From Haplomitrium mnioides (Eukaryota > Marchantiophyta > Haplomitriopsida > Calobryales), in contig JBNGIS010018127.1 of the NCBI GenBank assembly GCA_049999725.1, forward strand, positions 39,877-72,873: a stretch of DNA of 32,997 nt, read 5' to 3'. Numbering within the stretch: position 1 is the stretch's first letter; each line of letters opens with the position of its first letter. Shown one piece after another: positions 11,330-21,215 of the stretch. The notes under the pieces were generated by a model that did no database searches, was not told where the DNA came from, and was given only the letters and a program-made list of their open reading frames with translations. The position numbers and the translations under genes are program-made.

Positions 11330-11566
11330 CCTCTAAGAGCCTGCTTGAGCACATTTTCCAGTTTGTACGTGCACGCCCTCAACACAGTCGACCACCACCA
11401 AAGCACCATATGTGATATGCAGCGCAGCAGGAGCTTCCAACAAGAAGTCTACGTGATTCTTGGGGAATCGATCAAGACCATCTTTGTCACTAGTATGATC
11501 CTTAAGGGACTCAGCTTCTCTATTTCTCTCCAGTGCCTCATATTCTGTCGACTGCAGTCCACCTGC
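11330..11566 (-). pseudogene. Fragment of elongation factor 2 GTPase domain
   Basis: The minus strand reads NHVDFLLEAPAALHITYGAL directly followed by VVVDCVEGVHVQT. This lines up with the G3 region of eukaryotic eEF2 (GHVDF, S/SEV, AALRITDGALVVVDC, EGVCVQT). Upstream, LQSTEYEALE and ESLKD match the IKSTGISLxYE and ESLK stretch; downstream, in another frame, ENVLKQAL matches ETVLRQAL. LIDSP just before NHVDF is present in a neighbouring frame. eEF2 is the ribosomal translocase; this piece covers only part of domain I and carries at least two frame changes. The N-terminal P-loop is not seen. Presence inside a TIR-bounded insert suggests capture from the host gene. Confidence 0.72.
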
Positions 11567-11907
11567 ATCTATAACATCCAAACTTGTGAGAATGAGCACA
11601 CGCAACAAAAACAGAGCCTGCCACGAGCAATTCTTATGTCTCCAGCACTGCTTGCGCCTCCAAAATTTTTTAGGGTTTCCTACCAATTGCGGCGCCGCGT
11701 AGCCCCTCAGAAAATTGATATTAAATGCTTCTCAAAATTTGCTTGCTTCGACCTTCTATGTCATGCTCCAAGAAATGGCAGAATAGCACTTTCTTATAGC
11801 CAGAAGACACCACTTTGTTGCTCATTGATGAATATGCTCCTCTTTGTGCTCCAACAAACCTCTTTCAGAAGCTTCCTCAATCTCCTATCTCCTGCCCTAA
11901 CAAGTAC

Positions 11908-13068
11908 ACCTACTGGTGCTAAAAATTTACACTTCTTAGAATTTAGTGATATGCCATAGGTCCGACAACAAAAAAATGCAAGTTCCAGCTTTGCTAGATG
12001 TTGCGTTAACATGCTATAAACCGTAAAGTAATCCAAGTATATTTCAAGACACTTCTCAAGTCCTTGAAGAAGGGACTCAAATGCCATAAACATGATACGC
12101 TAGAATGCACTAGGTGCATTACACAACCCAAATACAAGTTTGTTATATGAATAACATCCCCAAGGAGTGGTAACAATGGTCAAGTGACGAGAATCAGGAT
12201 GGATTTCGATTTGGTTGTATCTAGAAAAGCCATCAAGAAAACTGTAACATTGCTTTCTAACCACATTATCCAAGATAGTATCTATGAATGGGATTGGAAA
12301 ATGTTTAGGTATAGTTGCTGCATTCAAGGCCTTAAAATCACTACAAACTCTAACCGATCCATTTGGTTTCGGTACTACAACAATAGGTGACACCCAATCC
12401 ATAAGTCTTGCATGAGAAATGATGCTCGCATGCAACATTTTTGTAATGTCTTTCTTTACAAGATCTGTATATTTTGGATTCAACCTATAGAGACGTTTGC
12501 AAATGGGGTAAGCATCTGGTCGTAATTGTATTTGATATTGATATATAGATGCGGGTATACTAGTCATCTCATCATATTCCCAAGTAAAGACATCAATATA
12601 GTTATGGATAAGTTGAAAGAAGGCAGATTCCTGAACTTCAGTGATACCTTCGTAAACTTTAAGACTCTTGTGTTCAGTAGGTGAGACATGTACTTCTTTG
12701 AATCTTGTCTCAAGGAAATTACAAGAAATGAAAATGTTGTCAAGAATAAGAATATCCTCATCAATGTTTGAAACCAAAAATCTGGATGTTGTATTAACTA
12801 GAGAAAAATTCGTGAATTGCTTTTCTAGAGACTGTGGAGTAGGAGAAGAAGTGTGAGTGTACATAGAAACAATGGCATGCTGTCCTAGAGGTCTAATGGT
12901 TAAGGCACCATCTGTAGAGTCCAATTGTGCTTGGCTTTGTTTCAGCCAAGGACATCCAAGTAGCAAAGGATATTGGTTCTTTTGCATGATGCGTAGAACT
13001 AAATAATGAACCACATATTCTTGGTTAGCAAAAAAGGTTGGTACATTTCTCAATACACCAAGGGGCAA
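11908..13068 (-). pseudogene. Ty3/gypsy reverse transcriptase remnant
   Basis: The frame begins in the protease-RT linker (YPLLLGCPWL) and continues through the fingers and palm: WVSPIVVVPKPNGSVRVCSD, ALNAATIPKHFPIPFIDTIL, the first palm Asp in SFLDGFSRYNQI, and FGLCNAPSAF. A TAG at about 12,098 ends the long frame, after which the same protein goes on as RIMFMAFE. The active-site box reads YLDY where the family has YLDD, so the second catalytic Asp is lost. The fragment stops at KCKFLAPVGVL, where the nested element starts; the missing continuation resumes at 7,550. In the family this enzyme copies element RNA into cDNA. Confidence 0.92.
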
Positions 13069-13427
13069 AATATCACTTCCATACGCAAAGCAAAAGCGCT
13101 TGTAGGATACCCAATAGTACTCATGGCATCTTCTGCCATGATGTTAACAGCGGATTTGGTATCTAAATGTGTCGGAGGGATCATGATTCCATCAATTAAG
13201 ACAGCAATTGCCGGTGTCCTAGGATCATACAAGGAAACCATGCAAATTGGTGATGAGGTGTCCTCGTCTGTAGGATCTACGATAACTAGAGGAGGATTGG
13301 TACTCGGAATATGGAGAATAGAAGAAGTAGAATCATGCATTGGAAAACCATGACGTGGGAGGCGTTTAGTCCACTTGACTTTTCTTGCCTTCATAAAGTG
13401 TATTGGTTGTGATTTCTTCCTAGGCAA
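13050..13427 (-). pseudogene. Ty3/gypsy aspartic protease remnant
   Basis: VLIDGIMIPPTHLDTKSAVN followed by IM lines up with the retropepsin active-site region, but DTG has become DTK. The upstream sequence (SPICMVSLYDPRTPAIA) is a linker of the kind seen in plant gypsy polyproteins. It overlaps the start of the RT frame by a few codons in another phase, consistent with a frameshift. The protease cleaves the gag-pol polyprotein in intact members. Confidence 0.78.
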
Positions 13428-13534
13428 AGCTAAAGAGGATCGAAGAGAATTCCTCGAAGGCGCAATAACTAGCCAATAAAAATATGTGACGGTAGCTGAG
13501 CCACATCGGAAAATATATCTTAGTGTGAGATGTT

Positions 13535-14158
13535 CTACAAGGATGTAGGAAGAACCCTACACTTGTGTTTCATGATGGGAATACCTTTCCTAGTCTTCTT
13601 TGCAATAGGTGTTGTAGCTACTAGTGGAAATAGAAGATTTGGTATAGTAGAAGAAGAAGAAGCATGATGCTTTGGTAAAGCAAAAGAATGAGTAGGATCC
13701 ACTAATGTATGTGCTGGAATTCTGAAAGGAACCTCAGTACGAACGGTAATAAGATCGAGATCACGCGTAAAATGCAAAGTAGGTGCTTTAGTTAGTGGGG
13801 TAGTGAAAGGAGGAGTTTCCTTGTCAACTAATTCTTCAAAACGTGAAGAAGTAACAAGTGTGGGTAGTTGCGCTCTAGATCGCAAGGTAATATTGACAGG
13901 AACCACTTTAATATGGTGGAGATTTTGAGGTGGAAGAGGAGTAGAAGTAGAAGGAAGAGGAAGAGAAAAAGCGGCAGCCGCTTGCGGTGCACCCAATAAC
14001 TGAGATTGTGGTGCCGGTGCCAATGCAAGTTGTTGGGCAGCTTGGGCTACTGCTGTCAAGCTCGGTTGTGCCTGATAATATGTAATGTGTGGTGGTGAAG
14101 GCACATATGCAGAACCAGAATTCAGGTTGGACTGTTGTTGCCAATATTGCAGCTGCAC
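13535..14158 (-). pseudogene. Gag-pol linker, Gln/Pro/Ser-rich
   Basis: This 207-codon open stretch is low in complexity: Gln-rich at the start, then Ala/Pro/Leu/Ser-rich (PLPSTSTPLPPQN). It lies between the zinc knuckles and the protease and is presumably the variable linker of the polyprotein. It shows no catalytic motif. It is not in frame with gag, so at least one frameshift separates them. Confidence 0.55.
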
Positions 14159-14258
14159 ATAGGTGGTAGAGTTCTAAAATTGTGGAGCCTGCTGAAAATT
14201 TGGTTGATTACAACCAACTTGTTGTTGTGAGTATGAAGGCTGGTTTTGCTGATAGGAC

Positions 14259-15728
14259 CTATATTTTGGCCCTATTGCCCAAACTGATTGCTATAAGACC
14301 TCTTATTTTGATATCCTTGATAAGGATGTTGGTATATAGGTTGAGGTAGGTTCTGATAGTATTGTCTTGTATGGGGAAAATGACAGTGTTGAGATAGATG
14401 ATCAGGACTTTGGCAGTTGTAACATGCTTGTCCCATAGAAGGTCGAAAATGTGAAAAAGAAGAATTTGTCGGTTGCTGAGTTGCCACTTGAGAATAGCTC
14501 TGCTAATGATAAGGAGCTGGTTGTATCCTGCAAGTACTTGATATGTATGTGTAGGACCGTGATTCGTCAATGTAGATTGTTGAGCAAAACTCGAAGGTCC
14601 AGTAGTTGCTACGGGTGAAGAGACATTGGCCAAATTTACATTGACACTACTTTTACCTTTCAACAAAAATCTTTGCAAAATAGGACATCCATTTGAGGTA
14701 TGGTCAGAAGACAAGCATCCAACACACCAAGTAGTCAAAATACAAGCTTCTAGTGGAGAATGTTGCTTATTGCATCTTGTGCACCAAACATTTGCAGGCT
14801 ACGTTTGTACATTTGGTCCAACACCTGAATGGACCATCTGAATTTTCAGACTTGCCAATTGATCAGCAAGAAGAGTAGAGAACTCATTACATACTTTTGC
14901 TCGAAATTCAGCAAGCTCATCTCGGTGAGAATTTGAGGCAATTGAGGAGTTAGATCGAGTCAACACCAAAGGATGTTGTTGTGTAGGTGCTTGTGCAACA
15001 AAGCATGTAGCTTGTGAGGTTCCAATAGAAGAAGAAGAAGAAGAAGAAGAAGAGGTAGCTGCAAAGCCCTCACACTGTGAGAGCATCTTTTTGTATGATG
15101 TAGCTAGTTGAATTGTTTGGTCCAAGGTTTGCGGATCTTGAAGCAACACATGCTCTTGCATAGAGTTAGGCAGTCCTTCAATAAAGAACCCAGTTTGATC
15201 TTCATCCGGTGGAGGCATTTGTCTCTTGCTAACTGTAACTTTAAATCGATTGATGTAACCTTGAATAAAATCTTCAACAAACATCCTTATACAAAAAAGA
15301 TCATCCCACGCATGGTCAAAATGATAAGCGAGACGAAAATGATCCAAGAAAGTAGTACAGAGGTCAAGCCAAGTGACAATGGCTGCTACCTCTCAAAAAT
15401 ACCAATTAATGGCATCGTCATCTTAAGTTCTCAGGAATTGATATCTCAATATATCCTTAGGATCACTCGTGGCTGCAGCCAATGCCAAGAACCAATTCAT
15501 AGGTGTGTCCACATCTACTCTATCCACAACCATTTGCCCTGTAAATTTCAGACATGAATATCGTGACGGTACTAGTTGTTGAAAAGCCATGGTTGGTGTC
15601 AAATCTAGAACAAGAACATGAAAAACTAATGAAGTATTTTTCTTAATAAGGCAAGGAGCACGTAAACACCTTCTAACATAACACTGAGATCTAGAAAGAG
15701 TAGGAGAATGAAGAGGAGAATGCTTCAT
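14259..15728 (-). pseudogene. Ty3/gypsy gag remnant with three zinc knuckles
   Basis: One frame runs through the whole span, interrupted by TAA and TGA near 15,380-15,425 and TAG at 14,799. It holds the capsid-type region (KFTGQMVVDRVDVDTPMNWF, then AINWYF, then TTFLDHFRLAYHF) and a Ser tract encoded by a GAA/TTC microsatellite at 15,028-15,053. Cys/His boxes follow: WCTRCNKQHSPLEAC (CX2CX3HX5C) and CVGCLSSDHTSNGC (CX2CX4HX4C). A third box, CYNCQSPDHLSQHC (14,272-14,487), is in another frame. Gag forms the particle and binds element RNA. The stop codons fit single C-to-T changes. Confidence 0.85.
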
Positions 15729-16241
15729 ACACTAAATGAAACCAAATTGTTTTTGTGAGATTCAGGTCCACACTCTGACTTCCAAAACGGGATGTGCCAC
15801 GAAAAGAAAAGAAAAAAGAAACTCGTAACCCACGGCCTCTGGCCCAATCATATACATGCAAGCAGAATCGACAAAAGAAAAGGTGTGACTCACCTCAGAT
15901 CTAGGAAATAAGAGTACTAAACTGGATCAAAGAGAAACTTTTCAGTTTGCTAAAACAAGAAAAAGAAAATTACAAAAGCTATTGGATCGAACGTATACTA
16001 GTAACCAACTCAATGTTTTCAAAACTAAGAGTATCTATGGGAATCCATGTGCCTAACCACCAAAGAGTATCGATTGACTCTACCCACATATGATAAATAA
16101 AATAGTCCAAAGTCATATCACATGCTTCGGCCATTTTGGCAATGTCATGACGTGTGTAGAAGGTTCATCGAGACCCATAGTGGAAACAATATAAAGCTAA
16201 TCAAAAACTACAAGATGCTAATGACACGGGTAAAGACCAAA
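15729..16241. other. Ty3/gypsy 5' leader
   Basis: Non-coding stretch between the PBS and gag on the minus strand. No frame or motif was recognised. Confidence 0.5.
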
Positions 16242-16255
16242 CGGCAACGGCGCCA
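16242..16255 (-). promoter_or_regulatory. Primer-binding site (tRNA-Asp type)
   Basis: The minus strand reads TGGCGCCGTTGCCG, complementary to the 3' end of plant nuclear tRNA-Asp (ending CGGCAACGGCGCCA). It lies one base inside the LTR edge, the normal PBS position. Confidence 0.88.
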
Positions 16256-16256
16256 C

Positions 16257-16700
16257 TGTTGGATCAATAAGGAACAAGACTATGTAAAGGGAAGAGCCGC
16301 CCTCTTATAAAAGGGGAGAGGGGTGGAAAAGAGATGTGTAGTATAGGGCTACAGCTCTAGGAAGAGGGTAGAGGATATAGGTAGAAGCTACAAACAACAA
16401 TAGGAGGGAAAATGCAGAAGGAAAGCATAAAGGAAGAACTTAACAAAACGTCTTATTTAATTGTGTTTGATAAAGACAAATAGAAATATGTAAAACTCAA
16501 ACATTCAGGCAACCATTCAACTAGAACATAGCAATGCAACATGGAACTTTCAAATGGAACAGAAAATAACAACGCATCCCAACTATCAAATAGCCATTTT
16601 TCAACACTCACTGGAACGCTAAAACTAAATACGCTTGCTTGGAACAATAAAAACTGGTAGTACATAAACACTCAAACTTTTGAATCTATCTATACTTGAA
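16257..16700 (-). repeat. 5' LTR of the Ty3/gypsy element (outer end not determined)
   Basis: On the plus strand the LTR begins TGTTGGATCAATAAGG at 16,257, so on the element's own strand it ends in CCAACA next to the PBS. A TATA-like TTTTATAAG on the minus strand (about 16,306-16,314) could be the element promoter, which would make the R-U5 part unusually short. The outer end and target duplication were not found, so the right boundary is a guess. Confidence 0.6.
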
Positions 16701-17219
16701 AATCCATAAACGCAAACATTCAACTACAACCGGAATATGCCAAGAAATATCATATATTGAAATTAATATTTTAATACTTCAGGTATTAATACAAAAAAAT
16801 GTATATAACTTTGTTCCCAGATTCAACACTAATAGTCGCTACTTTGAACTAGGAACCGCTACTGAGTTCTTGTTTTACTTGGTAGTTGAAAATATTATTT
16901 TTTGTGATTTGGTATTGAAAAACATTAATTTTACATTTGTGATCTTTTTTTCGTAAAGAAAATCGTTTTTTATAAATACAAATTGTGTATTTTACATTGA
17001 GATTATATATTAAATATTTCTCTATAGAAAACACCCTAGAAAACAAGCATTTTGGTCATTGAAATATTTTATTAAAACCTCACACTATTGTGAATGCACT
17101 AAATTCATCAAAATTTAAATTAAACATATATCTTTTTATGAGAAAAGATTATATGCAAACGTGAATATCTAGTCAAGTACGGACTTTGAACCAAACTTTG
17201 AGTGTTGTAGCTATTAAAT
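16701..17219. other. AT-rich DNA, no gene
   Basis: Strongly AT-rich with no conserved frame. It lies between the LTR and the first palindromic repeat array, so the left end of the methyltransferase/DUF7869 module, if it is an element, may be in this stretch. Confidence 0.4.
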
Positions 17220-17615
17220 CCTATGCAAGCATAAACTCCAAACTAGAACCCTAAAGCCTATGCACGTATAGACTCTAAACAAGAATCTTAAAGCCTATAC
17301 ATGCTTAGACTCTAAACAAGAATAATAAAGTTATGCACGTATGGACTTTGAACTAGAACCCTAAAGCCTAGGCGCGTCAAGACTCTAAATAAGAACCCTA
17401 AAGCCTATGCACACATAGACTTTGAACGAGAACCCTTTGGCTTATGCGTGCATGGATTTTGAACAAGAACCTTAAAGCTCATGCGCACATAGACTCCGAA
17501 CGAGAACTAGAAAGCTTATGTGGCATAGACTCTAAATAAGAACGTAAAGCTTGAGCAACCAAAGATTGCAAGAGTTCATGTGCGCATGGACTCCAAGTCC
17601 ATGTGCACAGGGACT
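17220..17615. repeat. 36-37-bp tandem array with palindromic core
   Basis: About nine units of the form CCTATGCACGTATAGACT followed by CTAAACAAGAACCCTAAAG run from 17,220 to about 17,556. Two units of about 23 bp follow (TTCATGTGCGCATGGACTCC and TCCATGTGCACAGGGACTCC). Within the core, CG alternates with CA and TG among units. The array lies just beyond the 3' end of the ParB-methyltransferase pseudogene. Confidence 0.88.
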
Positions 17616-17779
17616 CCAAACCATTCTTAGATTAGCAATTGACTCCAACCCATTCTCATACTAGCAATTGACTCCAACCATTCTTAGGTGCACCAAATTG
17701 AATCGTGATGAAAAGACTTAAAATAGATTGAGAGTGCAACAAGTTGAAACCTTGGCAAATAAACTTTGTAAGAAAATAC

Positions 17780-17785
17780 TTTATT
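17780..17785 (-). terminator. Possible polyadenylation signal
   Basis: AATAAA on the minus strand, about 28 bases past the stop codon of the methyltransferase pseudogene. Confidence 0.45.
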
Positions 17786-17989
17786 AATAAAACAATTTGT
17801 TCAAACGGATGATCAGGCTCTATCCACCTCAGGAGGAATTGTCTCATTTAAATCCAAAGGTTGAGCATCTAGAGTTGCTAGAGAGTCATGTTGAGACTTT
17901 CCAGCCCCAAATATTACGGCAAAATCACCAGTAGCACCTGTAGTACTAAGAGGAACAGGTTTCTTGTGGCATACATAAACTATTTGTGA

Positions 17990-18760
17990 CTAAGTCACAT
18001 CAAATGGCAAGGAAGCCATTGTCAAAACCCTGTGAGGAATGTAGATAGATTGACGTCTATCATATTCCACTGCGATGCAATTTTGCATCATCCTTAAAGC
18101 ACAGACAAAATGAATGTCTGTGCCCGATCTAGAGCAAAGATCTAAGATCCAATTCTGCTCTATTGACAAATGGTCAACGAAAAATTTGTAAAGAGCCTGC
18201 GGCTTTTGATAAACATTGATAGGAGCATCATCTCTTGGGTGTTTAAATTTGGCGGAAACCGTAGGACAACTAAAAACACTACGCATGATTTGTCAAGGAC
18301 GTCGAGTCGTAGGAGCAGGCTGCAAATTAAAAAGCCTTATGCTTCTCTTCTCTTCTTTTGTCTAGTAGCCCATAGTCCAATATTCATGGGCATGTGCGAT
18401 TCTGGGACCACCAGAATGATGAATGTTGCTTTTGTCCCTGTCAAAAGAAAAATAAAAAAAATCAAACATTGTAACCAAAGTGCGGGAAAAGTAAAAAAGA
18501 GAAATTAAAAACTAAAAAATCAAAGAACAACTTACCAGATGTCGTGGTCGATTGCACAACAAACTTCCAAAAGGGCATCCTCAATGATGTCAAACTATTA
18601 CGATGAGTGTATAATAACAAATGACCAAAAATCCGATGTTGTAATTGCCACAAAAGATGAAACCATGTCAAAACTGTCATCTTTGGAAAATGGTTCAGAA
18701 TCGTCATGCTCACATTCCATGAGGTTGCAACCATAAGGAATATCCGCAATAGCCAAAGTG
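17990..18760 (-). other. Methyltransferase domain of the fusion pseudogene
   Basis: Motif IV is ADIPYG (18,731-18,745; family DPPY, here with Ile in place of the first Pro). Then come SDFWSFVIIHS, an exon join at the Trp of DHDIW, motif X in VYQKPQALYKFF (about 18,200), and motif I in LDLCSRSGTD (18,121-18,147; FxGxG type, first Gly changed to Arg), followed by CIAVEYDRRQ. The order IV, X, I is that of beta-class amino-methyltransferases, which modify adenine N6 or cytosine N4. Both motif I and motif IV carry substitutions expected to harm AdoMet binding or catalysis. The substrate base cannot be told from this. Confidence 0.7.
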
Positions 18761-19161
18761 AAACACCTAGGTTTCACCAATCCCTTCAATTGTCAAGCGT
18801 TAGCCTCCTCATAGACTTGGTAAAATGCCACGTTGGGACCATTGACATAAGACATTAAGTCCTCATCCTTGTCTCTCACAACTCCTTCAATTGTAAGAGA
18901 TGCATCATCGCTTTGCTGCTTTGATTTCCACTTTGTAGCCTTTTGGCAATGAAGAAGAAAAGATGGAGGATAGGAAACAAGAGTGGGAGGCTGGTCTTGA
19001 TCTTTTGGGGCTTCTTTGACCTCTAATCTTTTTGAACCTTTTGCAGTTCCTGTCAATTTTTTAGCCAACTGACGTTTGAAAGTTTTGTCCCCCTACACAC
19101 ACAAAAAACAGAAAACATTATAGGGAGACAAAAAAAATTTATATGCTAGAGAGGGACACTA

Positions 19162-19437
19162 AACTCCATGCGTGCATGGACTTCAAAGTCCAAGTGCGCA
19201 ATTACTTTGCAGTCCATGCATGCATGGACTTCACTGTCTAAGCGCACAGGGACAGCAAAGTCCATGCACGCATGGACTTTGCATTACTTGCGCACTTGAA
19301 ATGCGAAGCACATGGACTTTTCTGTCCAGACACACTTGGACTACAAAGTCCGTTCGTGTTTTTATTGCAAAGTCTATGCACGCATGGACTTCGCAGCCCC
19401 TGCACGCATGGACTTTGAAGTCCATATGCGCATAGGC
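19162..19437. repeat. 24-bp tandem array with palindromic core, inside an intron
   Basis: About 11-12 units of the form TCCATGCACGCATGGACTT followed by TGAAG, many diverged. The array fills most of the intron at 19,093-19,528 of the methyltransferase pseudogene. Because 24 is a multiple of three it gives open frames on both strands with an eight-residue repeat (SPCTHGLC-like); these are not genes. Confidence 0.9.
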
Positions 19438-19999
19438 CCTAAACCTATTTTATGAAAACAAAAGACAACAAAAAATAAACTCACTACAACTCCCTAGAAA
19501 TGAATGTGATGTAAAAAGAAGAACTTACCAAAAGCTTCTCGAAGCTTGAATAGAAAGCAGCCATCTTGGATTCCTGAGTGTGGAGAGGGTACTCCTCTCT
19601 TGCCTCCTCCCAAGTGTTGTAGTAAACCTCTGAACAAAAACTTTTAACCATAACAGCCAAAACTTTATGTCTCTCTGCCTCCCGAGACATTTCGTCCATT
19701 GAAAGCTCTCCGACTTCCACTCGCTTTAAAATTGAAATCTTTACTTTGTCAGGAAGACCTTGAAGGGACCTCCAAGGTGTCCACTTCATGTCCTCCATTC
19801 TCAGAGATCCCTAGGCCTTTGGCTTTTGTCCTTTGACCGTATTCTTCTCCCATATCGCAAAAATGCTCTATTGTAGATCCCAAAGCTCTCCACTTCTGAA
19901 TGCCAGTTGGAACCAGTTGTCTTGAGAAGTTGCGGTCTTCTCAAGTGTTGAATTGGGCTTTATCTCCAAGGTTTCCAGCACCAGCTGTCTTTTCAATTT

Positions 20000-20370
20000 T
20001 TAGGATGACACCATCCCACTCTTGACAAATCTTTGATGCCAATATTTGATCTTTTGAATAGAGGTTATTTCCAGCCTATACCTCTGGTCATAGCTGTCAT
20101 CAATAGCAAAAATGCGGGCTCTGTTGGTGTAAGGTCCATATAGACATAACAATTACAGAGCGATAATGTCGGGTTCTTCCCTCCATATTTTGTGATTAAT
20201 AGCTGCCTTGCTGCAACATTGTGATTGCCTCTTGCAATCTCGTAGCGATACTTATCAGGGTTCCTAATATCAAACTCTGACTTGTCTTTTAACCCACACT
20301 TCAGGTCAACAACAACAATAAAAAAACTATGCGCATACTTGTTTGTGAGGATTCTCTATGCCAGAAGCTC
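20000..20370 (-). other. ParB-like domain of the fusion pseudogene
   Basis: The minus strand reads SFFIVVVDLKCG, then KYRYEIARGNHNVAARQLL (about 20,200-20,240), then NCYVYMDLTPTE, then after a frame change AIDDSYDQRYRLEITSIQKI. This follows the ParB/Srx-fold pattern of a central GxHR-x-AA motif, a strand, a T..EA helix and an HN-containing helix. Here HR is HN and several other positions are eroded. Downstream, GLPDKVKISILKRVEVGELS and MDEMSREAERHK (19,700-19,770) look like the helical part that follows in such proteins. The call rests on motif spacing alone. Confidence 0.5.
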
Positions 20371-21089
20371 AACAAAATCTTCATTCAACCTTCTAATCTA
20401 GAATGAACCCCAGCTGTCCATTCCACGTTTAGGCAGATTCAAATTCTCCAACATTATTGTGATTGTTTCTTCACGTACTCTACATCGTTGGATTGTAGAC
20501 TCCCTTATTTTGTTTTTGTCTTCCTCAAACACTGTCTGAGGGTCTAGGTGCTCCCTTTCCTGGCAATTTTGCAACCCCTTCTAGGATTGCCTTTTAGCTC
20601 TTAATGTTGGAGCCTAAGTTGGCTTCAGATCTTATTCTTGCCTCGAGTTGCTTGGTGATGAAGACAAAGAGGCAGCAGAAGATGACTTTGCTATAGATTT
20701 TGAGGGGGCTAGCTCCTCCTCAATGACCGGTGCTGGAATAGGTTTTTTCTTCTTGGCAACCGATTTCTTCTTTTCTGGAACCTCAGTTGGCTCAACCTCC
20801 TTTCTTTTCTTTTGGGCAGAAGGGCCTGCCACGTTAATTGAGAATGTTGTCGCGCTCGGATGTGGCACTAGTGCTTGAATATTGACGCCCTATTTGGCTT
20901 CAGAATCTTGATGTGGAGGGCAAGCTTGATGAAATCACGCTCGACGCGCTTCGCGTCTTTGTAGCTATCTACAAAATTCGCCAAAAATTAAGTGAACTAA
21001 AAACAAAACAAAAACAAATAAGCATAAGTACAAGTGTAAGACTCGACATTCATTGCGCTCTAATAACATTACGCGTGTGCACTGCACAA

Positions 21090-21215
21090 GGGAGTCCATG
21101 TGCGCATGGACCTAGGATTTTATGAGCGCTTGGACAGCATAGTCCAAGCATGCATAGACTTCGGAGTCCATGCGCGCATGGACTTGGGGACTCCATGCTC
21201 ACATAGACTCCTTGG
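21090..21215. repeat. 24-bp palindromic array in intron 1
   Basis: About five units (TCCATGTGCGCATGGACC, TCCAAGCATGCATAGACTTC, TCCATGCGCGCATGGACTTG and others) lie inside the intron 20,969-21,268 of the methyltransferase pseudogene. It is the same unit as the 19,162-19,437 array. Confidence 0.85.

Larger units (their letters stand above)
7556..11902. mobile_element. Nested TIR-bounded element carrying gene fragments
   Basis: The 4,347-bp insert begins TGTTAGGG and ends CCCTAACA, and is flanked by AGTAC at 7,551-7,555 and 11,903-11,907. Removing it reconnects the reverse transcriptase reading on the right with that on the left. The ends resemble each other beyond 8 bp: CAGGGCATAGGGGAT after a 6-bp offset at the left, CAGGAGATAGGAGAT inverted at the right. 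No LTR pair was found inside. The 5-bp duplication and TG..CA ends suit an LTR-type or integrase-like mechanism, whereas the inverted ends and the pogo-like HTH remnant suit a DNA transposon; read with a TA target, the ends would be CTGTTAGGG and CCCTAACAAG. The class is left open. Confidence 0.8.
5608..16255 (-). mobile_element. Decayed Ty3/gypsy LTR retrotransposon (internal region)
   Basis: The order on the minus strand is PBS, gag, protease, reverse transcriptase, RNase H, integrase, which is the Ty3/gypsy order (integrase last). The PBS matches tRNA-Asp, and the reverse transcriptase motifs (LDGFSRYNQ, FGLCNAP) resemble the plant Athila/Tat branch; that placement is inference. Every domain carries stops or frameshifts, so the copy cannot encode its own proteins. 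A separate 4.35-kb element interrupts pol between reverse transcriptase and RNase H; without it the internal region would be about 6.3 kb. Confidence 0.88.

Noticed and set aside
7556-11902. Nested insert as an ordinary LTR retrotransposon or solo LTR
   Set aside because: No direct repeat pair was found at its ends and no gag-pol inside; 4.3 kb is long for a solo LTR. The class is left open.
11273-11959. 228-codon plus-strand frame
   Set aside because: It is antisense to the eEF2 fragment and crosses the boundary of the nested element into reverse transcriptase, so it cannot be an old gene.
12184-13353. Plus-strand frames opposite reverse transcriptase and protease
   Set aside because: Shadows of the minus-strand pol, which carries the family motifs.
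19172-19435. Open frames on both strands with a Cys/His-rich eight-residue repeat, resembling a zinc-binding protein
   Set aside because: The period of 24 bp is a multiple of three, the array lies inside an intron, and both strands are open, so the frames are a by-product of the repeat.
17220-19437. CRISPR-like appearance of the repeat arrays
   Set aside because: Repeats diverge from unit to unit, the intervening sequence is itself repeated rather than unique, and the context is a eukaryotic genome.
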